Of a stretch of 64,000 bases of DNA, positions 39,392 to 48,717 are shown in pieces. The stretch's first letter is position 1; each line of letters starts with the position of its first letter. Location of the stretch: NCBI RefSeq assembly GCF_009805705.1, contig NZ_VSMB01000001.1, positions 496,001 through 560,000 on the forward strand, written 5' to 3'. Both the position numbers and the translations under genes were made by a program. The DNA is from Ruania rhizosphaerae (GTDB taxonomy: Bacteria > Actinomycetota > Actinomycetes > Actinomycetales > Beutenbergiaceae). A model generated the notes under the pieces. The model made no database searches. It was not told the DNA's origin and saw nothing but the letters and a program-made list of their open reading frames with translations.

Positions 39392-40741
39392 ATGCGTGGT
39401 AGGAACATCGCCGGCGTGCTGTTGGTGTCCGCCCTTGGAGTGTCGGCGTGCGCGTCGTCCGATCAGCCTGAGTCGGGGGTGGATGAGTCCAACGGTGCGA
39501 ACGGTGCACCGGAATCCATCGAGTTGGAGATTTGGGTGCCAACCAGCTTCTCGCCGGCAGCCGATGTTGCAGCGGTGGGTGACCTATGGGCGGAGCTCTA
39601 TCAAGAGTTTGATGAGGCACATCCGAACATCAGCATCCATTGGGAGATGATGGCGGGTTCCCCCGATGACACCCTCCGCCAGCTCCTCACCGCAGCGGAT
39701 AGCGGAAACCTGCCTGACGTCGCGATGCTGGACGGACAGTGGGTCGCACGAATGGAGGAGACAGGCGAGCTGCAACCGCTGACAGAGTACATGGATGCTG
39801 ATAAGCGGCAACAGTTCGATGAGCGCGTGCTTGAACCTGTGACGTTCGATGACGAACTCTACGCAGTGTGGTTCCACAACGCTTGGCGAGGCCTCTTCTA
39901 TCAGGAAAGTGTTCTGGAGGATCTGGGATATTCGGAGCCGCCGCAGACTTGGGAAGAACTCCTCAGTCTCGGCGAGGCCGCGACAGCCCAGGGCCAGGAC
40001 ACAGTCATGCTTCCCGGCTCCGACACCGAACTCACCACGCTACACATGCTCAGCATGTTCTATGGCCTTGGCGGGCAGCTCATCGACGGCGATGGCAACG
40101 CAGCGATCCTTGAGGACGACAACCGCGACTTCCTCGAAGAGACGTACAGCATTTACGCCGAGCTAGTAGAACATGGCTTGATGACACCAGACGTTGGCAT
40201 CATGGACGAAGCGGCCATTCGCCCGTTCCTCTACACCGAGGAAGCAGCAACCGTTGCCGCTTCTTCCTCAAGCGTGCGCCAGATCTACCAGGACCAGCCT
40301 CACTTGGAGGAGGAACTACGTGCCTTCCCATTTCCCCTTCCTGAGGGAGGGAACGGCGCAGCAGTATTGGTCGGGTGGACGTGGGGGAGCTTTGCCGCCG
40401 ACGAAGCTCGCCAGGATGCGGCATGGAGTCTAATCGACTTCATGACAGAACCCGAACGTCTTGGTCAGATCAATGAGGCGGCAGGTCACCTCCCCGTCCA
40501 ACCCGAGATCTGGGAGCGCGACTACTATGCAACTGACCCACTCATGACGCAGTTTCGCGACATCATTGAAGGCGTCGAGTTGCGACCGCGCCCGGCCCAC
40601 CCCCTCTATCCCGTGATCTCTGCCTCGATGGCAGGTCAGATGGCAGGAGTGCTCAGTGGAAGTCTGACACCAGCTGAAGCCGTCGCGCACGTAGAAGCCG
40701 ACGTCCAGGCGGAGGTCGATCGTCGCGCAGCCGACTCCTAA
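39392..40741 (+). CDS. ABC sugar transporter solute-binding lipoprotein
   Basis: A 449-residue family-1 solute-binding protein. The signal is MRGRNIAGVLLVSALGVSAC, a Sec lipobox with Cys20. The mature protein begins ASSDQPESG and continues with ELEIWVPTSFS, typical of CUT1 binding proteins. ATG at 39392 has GGAGGGAG just before it. It is the first gene of the operon and defines the imported glycan. Its codon use and base composition are AT-richer than the origin genes. Confidence 0.9.
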   Translation: MRGRNIAGVLLVSALGVSACASSDQPESGVDESNGANGAPESIELEIWVPTSFSPAADVAAVGDLWAELYQEFDEAHPNISIHWEMMAGSPDDTLRQLLTAADSGNLPDVAMLDGQWVARMEETGELQPLTEYMDADKRQQFDERVLEPVTFDDELYAVWFHNAWRGLFYQESVLEDLGYSEPPQTWEELLSLGEAATAQGQDTVMLPGSDTELTTLHMLSMFYGLGGQLIDGDGNAAILEDDNRDFLEETYSIYAELVEHGLMTPDVGIMDEAAIRPFLYTEEAATVAASSSSVRQIYQDQPHLEEELRAFPFPLPEGGNGAAVLVGWTWGSFAADEARQDAAWSLIDFMTEPERLGQINEAAGHLPVQPEIWERDYYATDPLMTQFRDIIEGVELRPRPAHPLYPVISASMAGQMAGVLSGSLTPAEAVAHVEADVQAEVDRRAADS

Positions 40742-40868
40742 GCACCGCGAGGCCTATGCAGAACCCCAGGCATAGAACACGCCGGACCGATTCCGATCCG
40801 GAACGGCACCAACATCTTGGGGCTCTGCATGGGCCTTCATGGTCCACACTCGATACTGGGAAGCCCAC

Positions 40869-41798
40869 ATGACGACAACTACACGACATCGGCCCACCCG
40901 CGTGAGCGGAGATGCTCCTCAGCCGAAGCGACGATGGACCGCCAGGCAGGGACACGCCTACTTCATAGGACCCGCACTATTCTTCGTCCTCCTATTCACC
41001 GCGTATCCCGCTCTCTACGGGGTGTACATCAGCTTCACCAACCGGAACCTCGGCTACTCCGGGGAGCGATTCATCGGCTTTGACAACTATGTTCGACTGT
41101 TCAACTGGGAACCGTTGCCGACAGTCCTGACCAATACTGCACTTTTCGTCGGTGCGGTTGTCATCCTCCAGTTGGGCACTGGCCTGGGAATTGCACTACT
41201 TCTGAATCAGAAGTTCTTCGGCCGGAAACTCGTTCGCAGCATTGCCATTGTTCCGTGGATTGTGCCGGGCGTGATCATTGCAATCATGTTCCAGCAGATA
41301 TTCGGTGCCAGTGAGCTGGGAATCGCAAACGCGATCATGGTGCGCCTAGGCTTCGATACACAGAACTGGCTTGCTGATCCCACTCTAGCGATGACCATCA
41401 TGATTCTTTCAGTGGCGTGGCGAGGAATACCACTCACAATCATTCTGCAGCTTGGAGGCCTACAGACCATTCCGAAAGATCTCTATGAGGCAGCGAAGCT
41501 CGACGGCGCAAAAAGTTGGCAGACCCTGTGGCATGTTGTAATTCCGTCGCTGCGCCCGATTCTCTTGATTAATGCGATCATGGCAACTTCAGGAACACTC
41601 AACCACATTGATATACCACTGACACTGACCGGCGGTGGTCCTGCACGAGCTACTGAGGTGATCTCGGTGAGTCTGTACCAGCAAGGATTCGAGCTTCTGG
41701 ATGCAGGTTATGCGGCGAGCATCGGTACGGTGATCCTCGTTCTCAACCTAGTCCTCACTCTGGTGTACCTACGGATCTGGTCGGAGCGTCGATCATGA
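40869..41798 (+). CDS. ABC sugar transporter permease (MalF type)
   Basis: A 309-residue permease with six helices from GHAYFIGPALFFVLLFTAYPA on, given in part, and the EAA loop LYEAAKLDGAKSWQTLWHVV. The ATG at 40869 follows GGGAAG; an earlier in-frame ATG at 40839 is possible. It sits 127 bases after the binding protein and overlaps the next permease by 4 bases. Confidence 0.9.
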   Translation: MTTTTRHRPTRVSGDAPQPKRRWTARQGHAYFIGPALFFVLLFTAYPALYGVYISFTNRNLGYSGERFIGFDNYVRLFNWEPLPTVLTNTALFVGAVVILQLGTGLGIALLLNQKFFGRKLVRSIAIVPWIVPGVIIAIMFQQIFGASELGIANAIMVRLGFDTQNWLADPTLAMTIMILSVAWRGIPLTIILQLGGLQTIPKDLYEAAKLDGAKSWQTLWHVVIPSLRPILLINAIMATSGTLNHIDIPLTLTGGGPARATEVISVSLYQQGFELLDAGYAASIGTVILVLNLVLTLVYLRIWSERRS

Positions 41799-42676
41799 GC
41801 GCGACAGTTAGCACTACCTATCAAAGCCCTGCGATCAGACGGCGGAAAGCTCGAGAGCGACGGAAGAACATTCTCCTCTACGGACTCTGCGCAGTGGTCC
41901 TCGCATTCGTCCTCGGACCGCTATCGTGGGTAATACTCGGATCACTCAAGCCTCCAGCAGAGATATTCAGAACTCCGCTTCAGTTCCTGCCGGATGCACC
42001 CACACTCCAGAACTATCTGGATGTCATGCAACGGACAGACCTTGGCAGGTACCTGACGAACTCTGCCATCGTCGCTGGAGGAGCACTGGCGATCACTTTG
42101 GCGCTTGCCAGCATTGCCGCCTATGGATTCTCTCGATATGACTTTCGATTCAAGCAGCCAATCCTGGTTGGCATGTTGGTTCTGCAACTCATGCCCAGCA
42201 CGGTCAACGTGGTGCCACTCTACGTGATGATGAATGGCTTCGGTCTCCTCAATACGCGCACAGCTTTGGTTCTCCTCTACGCAGCATCTAGTGTACCTTT
42301 TGCCATCTGGATCCTGAAAGGATTCTTCGATACGTTGCCCCGCTCACTCGACGAAGCTGCAAGCATCGACGGTGCGACACGCTGGTACACATTCGTGCGC
42401 GTAATCCTACCGTTGAGTCTCCCTGGTCTATCGGCGGCAGCATTCCTTTCATTCCTTGCCTCATGGGGCGAATTTCTCATACCCCTCGTGGTAGCCAACA
42501 GCAGAGAAATCGCGGTGATGAGCGTCGGGATCTATACCTTCTTTGGCGAAGAGACCGCCGCGTACCATTACGCATTCTCAGCATCGGTGCTGGCGACTGC
42601 TCCTGCCGTTCTCCTTTACATATTCGCCCAGAAGTACCTCATGAGCGGACTGGCGCAAGGAGCAGAAAAGGGCTAA
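41795..42676 (+). CDS. ABC sugar transporter permease (MalG type)
   Basis: A 293-residue permease, six helices, EAA loop LDEAASIDGATRWYTFVRVI, ending GLAQGAEKG as MalG-like proteins do. It forms the channel with the preceding permease. No ATPase gene accompanies them. Confidence 0.92.
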   Translation: MSATVSTTYQSPAIRRRKARERRKNILLYGLCAVVLAFVLGPLSWVILGSLKPPAEIFRTPLQFLPDAPTLQNYLDVMQRTDLGRYLTNSAIVAGGALAITLALASIAAYGFSRYDFRFKQPILVGMLVLQLMPSTVNVVPLYVMMNGFGLLNTRTALVLLYAASSVPFAIWILKGFFDTLPRSLDEAASIDGATRWYTFVRVILPLSLPGLSAAAFLSFLASWGEFLIPLVVANSREIAVMSVGIYTFFGEETAAYHYAFSASVLATAPAVLLYIFAQKYLMSGLAQGAEKG

Positions 42677-42712
42677 AGGCCCGACAGCCGCACTTCTAAC
42701 GGGAGGTATGAC

Positions 42713-44278
42713 GTGACCTTCGATTCAACGAATCTACATATCGGGGCAGAATGGCAACTGTTTCTCGACGACCAACTGATCGAGCAGGCGGACGGCGCAT
42801 GCAGGAGATGGCACCAACCGGAGCGAGTTGGCGATCCAGTCATCGTGGCCGACCAGCCTTGGGAGCAGCATCCGTATTTCACGTACAGCAACTACAACGT
42901 ACTTCGAGATCCTCATGACGGACTAGTTAAATGCTGGTACGAGGATCTCGGACCGATGCATCCGTACCAGACGCATCCATGGAAAACCCGTCTCCTGTAT
43001 GCCGAGAGCGAAGACGGTGTGACGTTCACGAAGCCCCTCTTCGATCACGTACGTGTAGACGGGAGTCGCACGAACATCGTCGCCGGATACAACGGCGAAA
43101 CGCCAACTTTGGGAAATCAGTGGTCTCAACTCGGTGTGCATTCCAGTGCGATCGCTATCAGTTCACCGGCGGCATCTGGCCATCCCTACAACATGCTATT
43201 CACGGAAATGGACGGTCAGTCGAGTCGAACGTCATGTGCATTTTCAGAGGATGGTCTGCACTGGCTGCGAGCTGGCGAGATCCCGAGCATCGGCCGGTCG
43301 GGATCTGCGTTGGGCGACGTCTCCACTATCCGCTTCGACCAGCGGACCGGCCTGTTCACCCAGTACACGCGACATCCAGCAATGATGAATGTTGGATACT
43401 CCCCGGCAAGCCATCCCCCAGCTGCAGGAAAGGGCGGCTTTGCCCGGCCGTTCTTCCCGCACCGGACGGATCTGGAGAATCGTCGACGGATCTACCGTTC
43501 TGTCAGTGCAGACTTTATCAACTGGAGCGAGCTAGTTCCAGTACTGAGCCCGACGAGCGTATTCGAGAACTTCGATGTGGGATACTACGGAATGCCCGCC
43601 TGGGAAGCGGGAAACTACACTGTGGGAACTCTCGGAGTGCTTCACTACGTTGACAACGTCATGGAAGTCCGGCTTGCGTATAGTCACCAAGAACAGGACT
43701 GGCAGCTCGCCCATGGTGGCACCCCTTTCCTCGAGGCGCGGTCAGCGGAGAACTGGGATAGCCGACTCGTTTCTATTGTCAGCCCGCCCGTCCAGTTCGG
43801 CGACAAATGGTTCTTCTACCACGGTGGTGCGCCGAACAGCCATGACTTCTGGATGTCTGGGAGGCAGAGACTTGACCATCCTGAAGCCCGGGATCCCTCA
43901 AGCCATGTGAGTTTTGGACTGGGGCGAGCAGAGATGAGGGTCAACGGCCTGTGTTCGATCGATGCACGTTCACCTCGAGCAGGGCAGGTCATCTCACGGC
44001 CGTTGCGACTTCCCGGGCGAAAGCTGACCATCAATGCTCGATGCAGAGATGGCGGCGGACTCAGAGTGGCCGTGCTTCATGAAGATGGAGAGCCGTTGCC
44101 CGGGCGTCGATTCGAGAACTGTGACCCATGGGCGGGAGATAGTGTCGAATGGAGACCTCATTGGAACGGAGATTCCAACATCGTTCCTGAAGGAATGGAA
44201 GCGGGGAAGCGCGTCAAGCTTGCTTTTGAACTCAATGACGCTGAGCTTTTCGCGTTTCAATCTCACGATCAATCATGA
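42713..44278 (+). CDS. Putative beta-propeller glycoside hydrolase (GH32/43-like), unassigned
   Basis: A 521-residue protein with no signal peptide. It starts EWQLFLDDQLIEQADGACRR; such FLDDxLIE starts are common in five-bladed-propeller glycosidase-like proteins of Planctomycetes and Actinobacteria. Repeated sheets follow with DPHDGLVKCWYED, YAESEDGVTF and FENFDVGYYGMPAWE; the C-terminal ~100 residues look like a beta-sandwich. I cannot assign catalytic residues or a family number with confidence. GTG at 42713 after GGGAGGT. Its place between the permeases and the tailspike gene suggests it acts on the same glycan, inside the cell. Confidence 0.6.
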   Translation: MTFDSTNLHIGAEWQLFLDDQLIEQADGACRRWHQPERVGDPVIVADQPWEQHPYFTYSNYNVLRDPHDGLVKCWYEDLGPMHPYQTHPWKTRLLYAESEDGVTFTKPLFDHVRVDGSRTNIVAGYNGETPTLGNQWSQLGVHSSAIAISSPAASGHPYNMLFTEMDGQSSRTSCAFSEDGLHWLRAGEIPSIGRSGSALGDVSTIRFDQRTGLFTQYTRHPAMMNVGYSPASHPPAAGKGGFARPFFPHRTDLENRRRIYRSVSADFINWSELVPVLSPTSVFENFDVGYYGMPAWEAGNYTVGTLGVLHYVDNVMEVRLAYSHQEQDWQLAHGGTPFLEARSAENWDSRLVSIVSPPVQFGDKWFFYHGGAPNSHDFWMSGRQRLDHPEARDPSSHVSFGLGRAEMRVNGLCSIDARSPRAGQVISRPLRLPGRKLTINARCRDGGGLRVAVLHEDGEPLPGRRFENCDPWAGDSVEWRPHWNGDSNIVPEGMEAGKRVKLAFELNDAELFAFQSHDQS

Positions 44279-44328
44279 TGCAACGTATCCATACATAGCA
44301 ATCCACAACGACGCGGAGGTATGAACAG

Positions 44329-46341
44329 ATGGATCTCGAGATTATCGGTGGCGAAGTCCGATCAGCGCCATTGAACAACAACTTTGCCCTCTTGAAAGAG
44401 GGGATTGAGTCTTTTGCGGTCAACGTGAAGGATTTCGGTGCCGTCGGCGACTGGGACGACGGCACTCAGAGTGGCACGGATGATCATGGAGCATTTCAGG
44501 CCGCACTCGATACCGGACATACGGTGTACGTCCCGCCTGGTCGCTACCGCATCCATGAGAAGGAGCTGCTCATTCTCAATTCGGGTCAGCGTCTCATCGG
44601 CGCTGGCGGAGGCGCTAGTCATGGTCCGAGGCCGGACATCGATCACGTGGGCATCACGGACATCGTGTTCACGGGTGATGGCGAATCATACTTGAAGACG
44701 CGGAGGCAGCCGCGTGAGACATCGAGCGACCCGAACGATCAGCCGCTTTCGACAGCGATTAATGTGCAGGCCGAAGGCGTCGTGATTGAGGGCTTGTGCC
44801 TCCGACTTAATGTGGACTACGACGATCCGGATACAGATAATCTTGGTGACGCGTGGGATGTTGGCATCTTCAATGGCTGCCGGACGCAATTGCGGCTACG
44901 GGATGTACGGATCTTCGGCTACTGGCGAGTTGCAAGCATCTATATCGATGTTACGCGAGGCGCCCGACTCCCTGAGTTCTCCGCTCCGGGTGGGCAACCA
45001 TTCCCCGTCGGAAGTTTCCCGAGTGGAGCTGACCAGTGCTTCTTCGAAAAGGTCTACTGCAAGGGAGGCCTGAAAGGGCTGTTCATTGCGGGTGCAATCG
45101 AGACTCCATCAGGCAACTATTACGACGAAGTCTCCCAGACGGTATACGATCTCCAGGGCGATCGCGGAACGGCGGGGGCAAGCGACTTCCACGCCGTGGA
45201 TTCGACATTCTTCGCGCGAGATCATCACTCTGAGCAACGTGCGTACGACCCGGTGAGTCCTCTGAACTTCGACGAAGAGGACATTGACCAGCTTGCGGGT
45301 TGCGCCGTGATCGATGGACGGCGCGGTTTCAGTCAGAACCGCATCAGAAGGTTCATCTTCACCAACTGCAGATTCCGATCGTTTGAGGCCGTTCGTGTCG
45401 GCCTCGGACGTGTGTACGAAGTGAGATTCTACGGAATCCACACGGAGAGCAGTCCCGGAGCTCAGGTAACGGATACCAACGGAAGCCCGATCACTCATGG
45501 CGATACGAGTACACACAACTATGGTGCGATAGCGGTTCAGAGCACTGGTGATGCAGGAAGCCTGAATCCAGGGACAGATCGAATCTTTGTTGACGGCATA
45601 AATTCGGGACCGACGAGCCAACATTTTCAATCAAAGCTCGGACGCTTCAGCAACACCGGGTCGGCTTCGACGGCAAAGAGTGAGTTGTACCACCTTGAGG
45701 TGATGCACCAGTTCAACTTCCCAGGAAACGGCTCTCTTACCCGAGACAGCAGCGGCAACCTGGTCGCAAGATCGTCTTTGGTCAACAATCCTGACGGCTC
45801 GGATTTTCTCATTGTTTCTGACGGGGATGCTGCACTTGACGCGCGAAGATTTGCGCACATGCGGGTCGATGGAAGGTCGCGAATTCAGTGCACGTCTACC
45901 GTCAATCTCCTTCATCAGACGACGCGCCCAACTGTCGATGACGAGGTTGATCTCGGTTCCTCCGATCGTCGCTGGCGCGAGATCTTTGCGACTAATGACA
46001 TCATCAACACCTCCGATGCAACGGAGAAGGTGGCAGAGGGAGACCTGACCGAACGTGAGATCGCTGCGCTCAATCGGATTTCGTTTACGAAGTTCCGTTG
46101 GAAGAAGTCAGTTGAAGAGCGAGGTGACCAGGCGCGTTTCCATTTCGGTGTGCTCGCCCAGGATGCCGTTGAGGCGTTCGAGGCGGAGGGCTTGGATCCA
46201 TGGAAGTACGCCTGCTTCTGCAAGGACGAGGTACTGGAGGAACGCAGTGACGGGACCAGCGTGGGCACCGGTACCTTCCGCTACGGAATCCGCTACGGCG
46301 AGCTCCTTGCCATGAAGCTCGTCGCATCGCTAGGACTCTGA
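44329..46341 (+). CDS. Phage-tailspike-like beta-helix protein with S74 chaperone domain
   Basis: A 670-residue protein built like a phage tailspike. N-terminal ~30 residues (GGEVRSAPLNNNFALLKE) resemble phage fibre attachment starts. Residues ~30-500 read as a right-handed beta-helix of the pectate-lyase/endorhamnosidase kind, opening VKDFGAVGDWDDGTQSGTDD and YVPPGRYRIHE. The C-terminal ~110 residues are an intramolecular chaperone of endosialidase (peptidase S74): TSDATEK supplies Ser562 and Lys567 with the Ser-x4-Lys spacing known for self-cleavage, and GVLAQDAVEAF follows. Trimerisation and release of the tail are expected. No signal peptide is visible. It lies in a sugar ABC/KDG operon with no other phage genes. 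Confidence 0.82.
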   Translation: MDLEIIGGEVRSAPLNNNFALLKEGIESFAVNVKDFGAVGDWDDGTQSGTDDHGAFQAALDTGHTVYVPPGRYRIHEKELLILNSGQRLIGAGGGASHGPRPDIDHVGITDIVFTGDGESYLKTRRQPRETSSDPNDQPLSTAINVQAEGVVIEGLCLRLNVDYDDPDTDNLGDAWDVGIFNGCRTQLRLRDVRIFGYWRVASIYIDVTRGARLPEFSAPGGQPFPVGSFPSGADQCFFEKVYCKGGLKGLFIAGAIETPSGNYYDEVSQTVYDLQGDRGTAGASDFHAVDSTFFARDHHSEQRAYDPVSPLNFDEEDIDQLAGCAVIDGRRGFSQNRIRRFIFTNCRFRSFEAVRVGLGRVYEVRFYGIHTESSPGAQVTDTNGSPITHGDTSTHNYGAIAVQSTGDAGSLNPGTDRIFVDGINSGPTSQHFQSKLGRFSNTGSASTAKSELYHLEVMHQFNFPGNGSLTRDSSGNLVARSSLVNNPDGSDFLIVSDGDAALDARRFAHMRVDGRSRIQCTSTVNLLHQTTRPTVDDEVDLGSSDRRWREIFATNDIINTSDATEKVAEGDLTEREIAALNRISFTKFRWKKSVEERGDQARFHFGVLAQDAVEAFEAEGLDPWKYACFCKDEVLEERSDGTSVGTGTFRYGIRYGELLAMKLVASLGL

Positions 46342-46386
46342 CGCCAGGGATTCGTAACCGTTGCTGTTGTAAGGAGAAGGGTCATC

Positions 46387-46851
46387 ATGAATCGGACACT
46401 GGGTACATTCCAGGTGGGGCGGCGGAGTTTCCTTCAGTTGTCGTCAGTCGCACTCGCCGGTGTGATCGCTGTTCAAGAGGTCAGTTCGACATCCGAACCG
46501 GTGCCTGCGCGTGAGCGGAGTTCGAGCGCGGCGCCGACGTACGATTCGGGTGATGCGTACGATTCCGGGCTGATGTACGCGGACAGTACCGATGCTGGTG
46601 CTTCTGAACTGCTGGAGCAGCTTGGCGAGTTGCTGGACACATTCCATGCGGATGGAACAGTGCAGCGGCGAGATCATGCCAGGCTACGGGCACAATTGGC
46701 GAGAGCGGACCGGGCTATCAAGCGTGGAAACTATCACCAAGCTGAGGGTGCACTCGAAAGGTTCACGACGTTCTCAGCAGCGATCGACGATGAGAACGCA
46801 CGTGAACAGCTACGCGAACTCGCCGCTCAGGTTGTAGAGAGTTTCAAGTGA
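46387..46851 (+). CDS. Tat-exported small FIMAH-like protein
   Basis: A 154-residue protein. The N-terminus GRRSFLQLSSVALAGVIAV is a twin-arginine signal. After an acidic, Ser/Tyr-rich stretch (SGDAYDSGLMYADSTD) comes a helical domain: LLEQLGELLDTFHADGTVQR, then GNYHQAEGALERFTTF. That pattern resembles the FIMAH domain usually attached to the end of secreted lyases and sulfatases. Here it stands alone. It is 45 bases after the tailspike gene. It could hold the partner enzyme outside or at the surface; this is inference. Confidence 0.6.
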   Translation: MNRTLGTFQVGRRSFLQLSSVALAGVIAVQEVSSTSEPVPARERSSSAAPTYDSGDAYDSGLMYADSTDAGASELLEQLGELLDTFHADGTVQRRDHARLRAQLARADRAIKRGNYHQAEGALERFTTFSAAIDDENAREQLRELAAQVVESFK

Positions 46852-47116
46852 ACTCACCGTCGGTCCACTCCCTGGTATCGCTGCAGAGTGTCACGTCGGA
46901 TGTCAGCTCGGTGATCTGCGCGGGACGGGCTCGGTGAATTCCGCATGAATGGTGGCCGATGTGGCGGCTTGAAGCAGCAGGGGTTCGTTGACTGCTGAGT
47001 ATCCGGCGATTGGCAGTTCACGGGGTCGGACCTGCACGAACTGCCGATCGCCGGGTGTCTGTGGCTTGTGTGAAGTCAATCGTTCGTATCCAAGTAGTCG
47101 AGAAGGGGAGTTCTCC
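46852..47116. other. Intergenic gap, no clear feature
   Basis: A 265-bp gap. I see no ORF, hairpin or promoter pair I can support beyond the ribosome site AGGGGAG (47103-47109) of the next gene. Confidence 0.5.
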
Positions 47117-47785
47117 ATGAACGAAGCCGCCAGGTCCCGCCGAGTGGAGCCGAGTCCACAGCTAGTGGAGACCGGTGTCATGGCCATCCTGAGGGGAACC
47201 TCTACCGAGCGTTTCAACGACATCTGTCACGTACTGGTCGACGCGGGTATCACCTGCTTGGAGATTACGTTGTCATCTCTCGGTGCAGTCGATGCCATCA
47301 CCAGTGTCCGGTCCGAACTACCGTCAACTGTGGACGTTGGTGCCGGCACAGTCACGACTGCTGACGAGGTCCGCAAGGTGCTCGACGCGGGTGCCGGGTT
47401 CATCGTGTCTCCCTCGGTTGAATTGGATGTGATGGGTGCCGCGGTCGATGCCGGTGTACCTGTCTACCCCGGCGCACTGACTCCCACTGAGATCATCAGG
47501 GCGTGGCGGGCGGGCGCCTCTGCGGTCAAGCTCTTTCCCGCGTCGGCGGTCGGACCGTCCTACCTCAAGGACGTCTCCGGGCCGTGCCCGGACATACGGC
47601 TCATGCCCACTGGCGGGATCGCCCTGGATTGTATTGGTGACTGGATCCGTGCCGGCGCGTTGGGAGTGGGGCTCGGCGGTTCACTACAAGGCGACGCGGC
47701 CGACGGCGGCGATCTGGCTGCATTGGCCGAGAGGGCCGAGAAAGCCGTCGGTCAGGTCCGTCAGGCGAGGAGGGACTCCGAATGA
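47117..47785 (+). CDS. KDPG/KHG-type aldolase
   Basis: A 222-residue class I aldolase that splits 2-keto-3-deoxy-6-phosphogluconate to pyruvate and glyceraldehyde-3-phosphate. Motifs: VMAILRGTS, CLEITLSS, VGAGTV, and AVKLFPAS with the Schiff-base Lys138, then MPTGGI. The ATG at 47117 follows AGGGGAG. It overlaps the kinase gene by 4 bases. Some relatives prefer 2-keto-3-deoxy-6-phosphogalactonate (DgoA); sequence does not settle this. Confidence 0.9.
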   Translation: MNEAARSRRVEPSPQLVETGVMAILRGTSTERFNDICHVLVDAGITCLEITLSSLGAVDAITSVRSELPSTVDVGAGTVTTADEVRKVLDAGAGFIVSPSVELDVMGAAVDAGVPVYPGALTPTEIIRAWRAGASAVKLFPASAVGPSYLKDVSGPCPDIRLMPTGGIALDCIGDWIRAGALGVGLGGSLQGDAADGGDLAALAERAEKAVGQVRQARRDSE

Positions 47786-48717
47786 GCGGTTTGGTCACGA
47801 TGGGCGAGACCATGGCGCAGATCTCCGCTGTGAACTTGGGCGCTTTGTCGAGCAACCGTGAGATGCGACTTTCGGTGGCGGGGGCAGAGACGAATGTCGC
47901 CATCGGCGTATGCCGGCTGGGCGGCCGGGCAACGTGGATGAGTCGGCTGGGCGAGGACGCCTTTGGCGAACTGATCCGACGTGAGTTGCGTGCCGAAGGA
48001 GTCGACATGGTGGTGTCCGTCGATCCTGCCCGGCCGACCGGTCTCATGATCAAGGAACGGCCCAATGCACTGCGGACACATGTGCGCTACTACCGATCCG
48101 GCAGTGCCGCCTCGGCCATCACCCCGTTCGCTACCGACGTGATTGCCTCGGCTGACGTGCTGCACGTCACCGGGATCACGCCCGCGCTCGGTCCCGGGCC
48201 GGCGTCAGCAGTACGAGAAGCGGTCGAAGTGGCCAGGGAACACGGGACCTTGGTGTCTCTCGACCTGAACTATCGTGCCAGCCTCTGGAGCAGGCCTGAA
48301 GCGAGTTCGACGCTCGGGCATTTGGCGGAACGCGCGCATGTGGTGTTCGCCAATCCAGAGGAGGCCTCCCTGCTGGTACCCGACGGTCCAGTCGAAGAGA
48401 TGGCGCAGACCCTGAGCAGTCTGGGCCCTTCGCAGGTGGTGCTCAAACTCGGTGCGGAGGGAGCGCATTCGATGATCGATGGCCAGATCCGCAGAACTCC
48501 GGCAGTGGCCGTCCCGGTCGTGGACACCGTCGGCGCAGGTGACGCGTTTGTGGCTGGATACCTGGTCGAGTGGATGGCCGGTGAGAGTCCCGAGAAGCGC
48601 TTGAGTACTGCAGTGTTGGCTGGAGCATTGGCCTGCACCACCCTGAGCGACTGGGAGGGCCTACCGTACCGCAGCGATCTCGATTCGTTCGACGCAACTG
48701 ACTCTGTCCAACGATAG
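47782..48717 (+). CDS. kdgK: PfkB sugar kinase, likely 2-keto-3-deoxygluconate kinase
   Basis: A 311-residue ribokinase-family kinase. MGETMAQISAVN opens it, GAETNVAIGVCRLGG is the substrate region and VDTVGAGDAFVAGY is the ATP/anion-hole motif with the catalytic Asp. With the aldolase translated in the same transcript (4-base overlap), the reaction is most likely KDG to KDPG. The kinase family is secure; the KDG substrate is inferred from the neighbour. Confidence 0.85.
   Translation: MSGLVTMGETMAQISAVNLGALSSNREMRLSVAGAETNVAIGVCRLGGRATWMSRLGEDAFGELIRRELRAEGVDMVVSVDPARPTGLMIKERPNALRTHVRYYRSGSAASAITPFATDVIASADVLHVTGITPALGPGPASAVREAVEVAREHGTLVSLDLNYRASLWSRPEASSTLGHLAERAHVVFANPEEASLLVPDGPVEEMAQTLSSLGPSQVVLKLGAEGAHSMIDGQIRRTPAVAVPVVDTVGAGDAFVAGYLVEWMAGESPEKRLSTAVLAGALACTTLSDWEGLPYRSDLDSFDATDSVQR

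Noticed and set aside
44329-46341. Prophage remnant as the explanation for the tailspike-like gene
   Set aside because: No other phage genes or integrase nearby; both neighbours are in frame with a catabolic operon.
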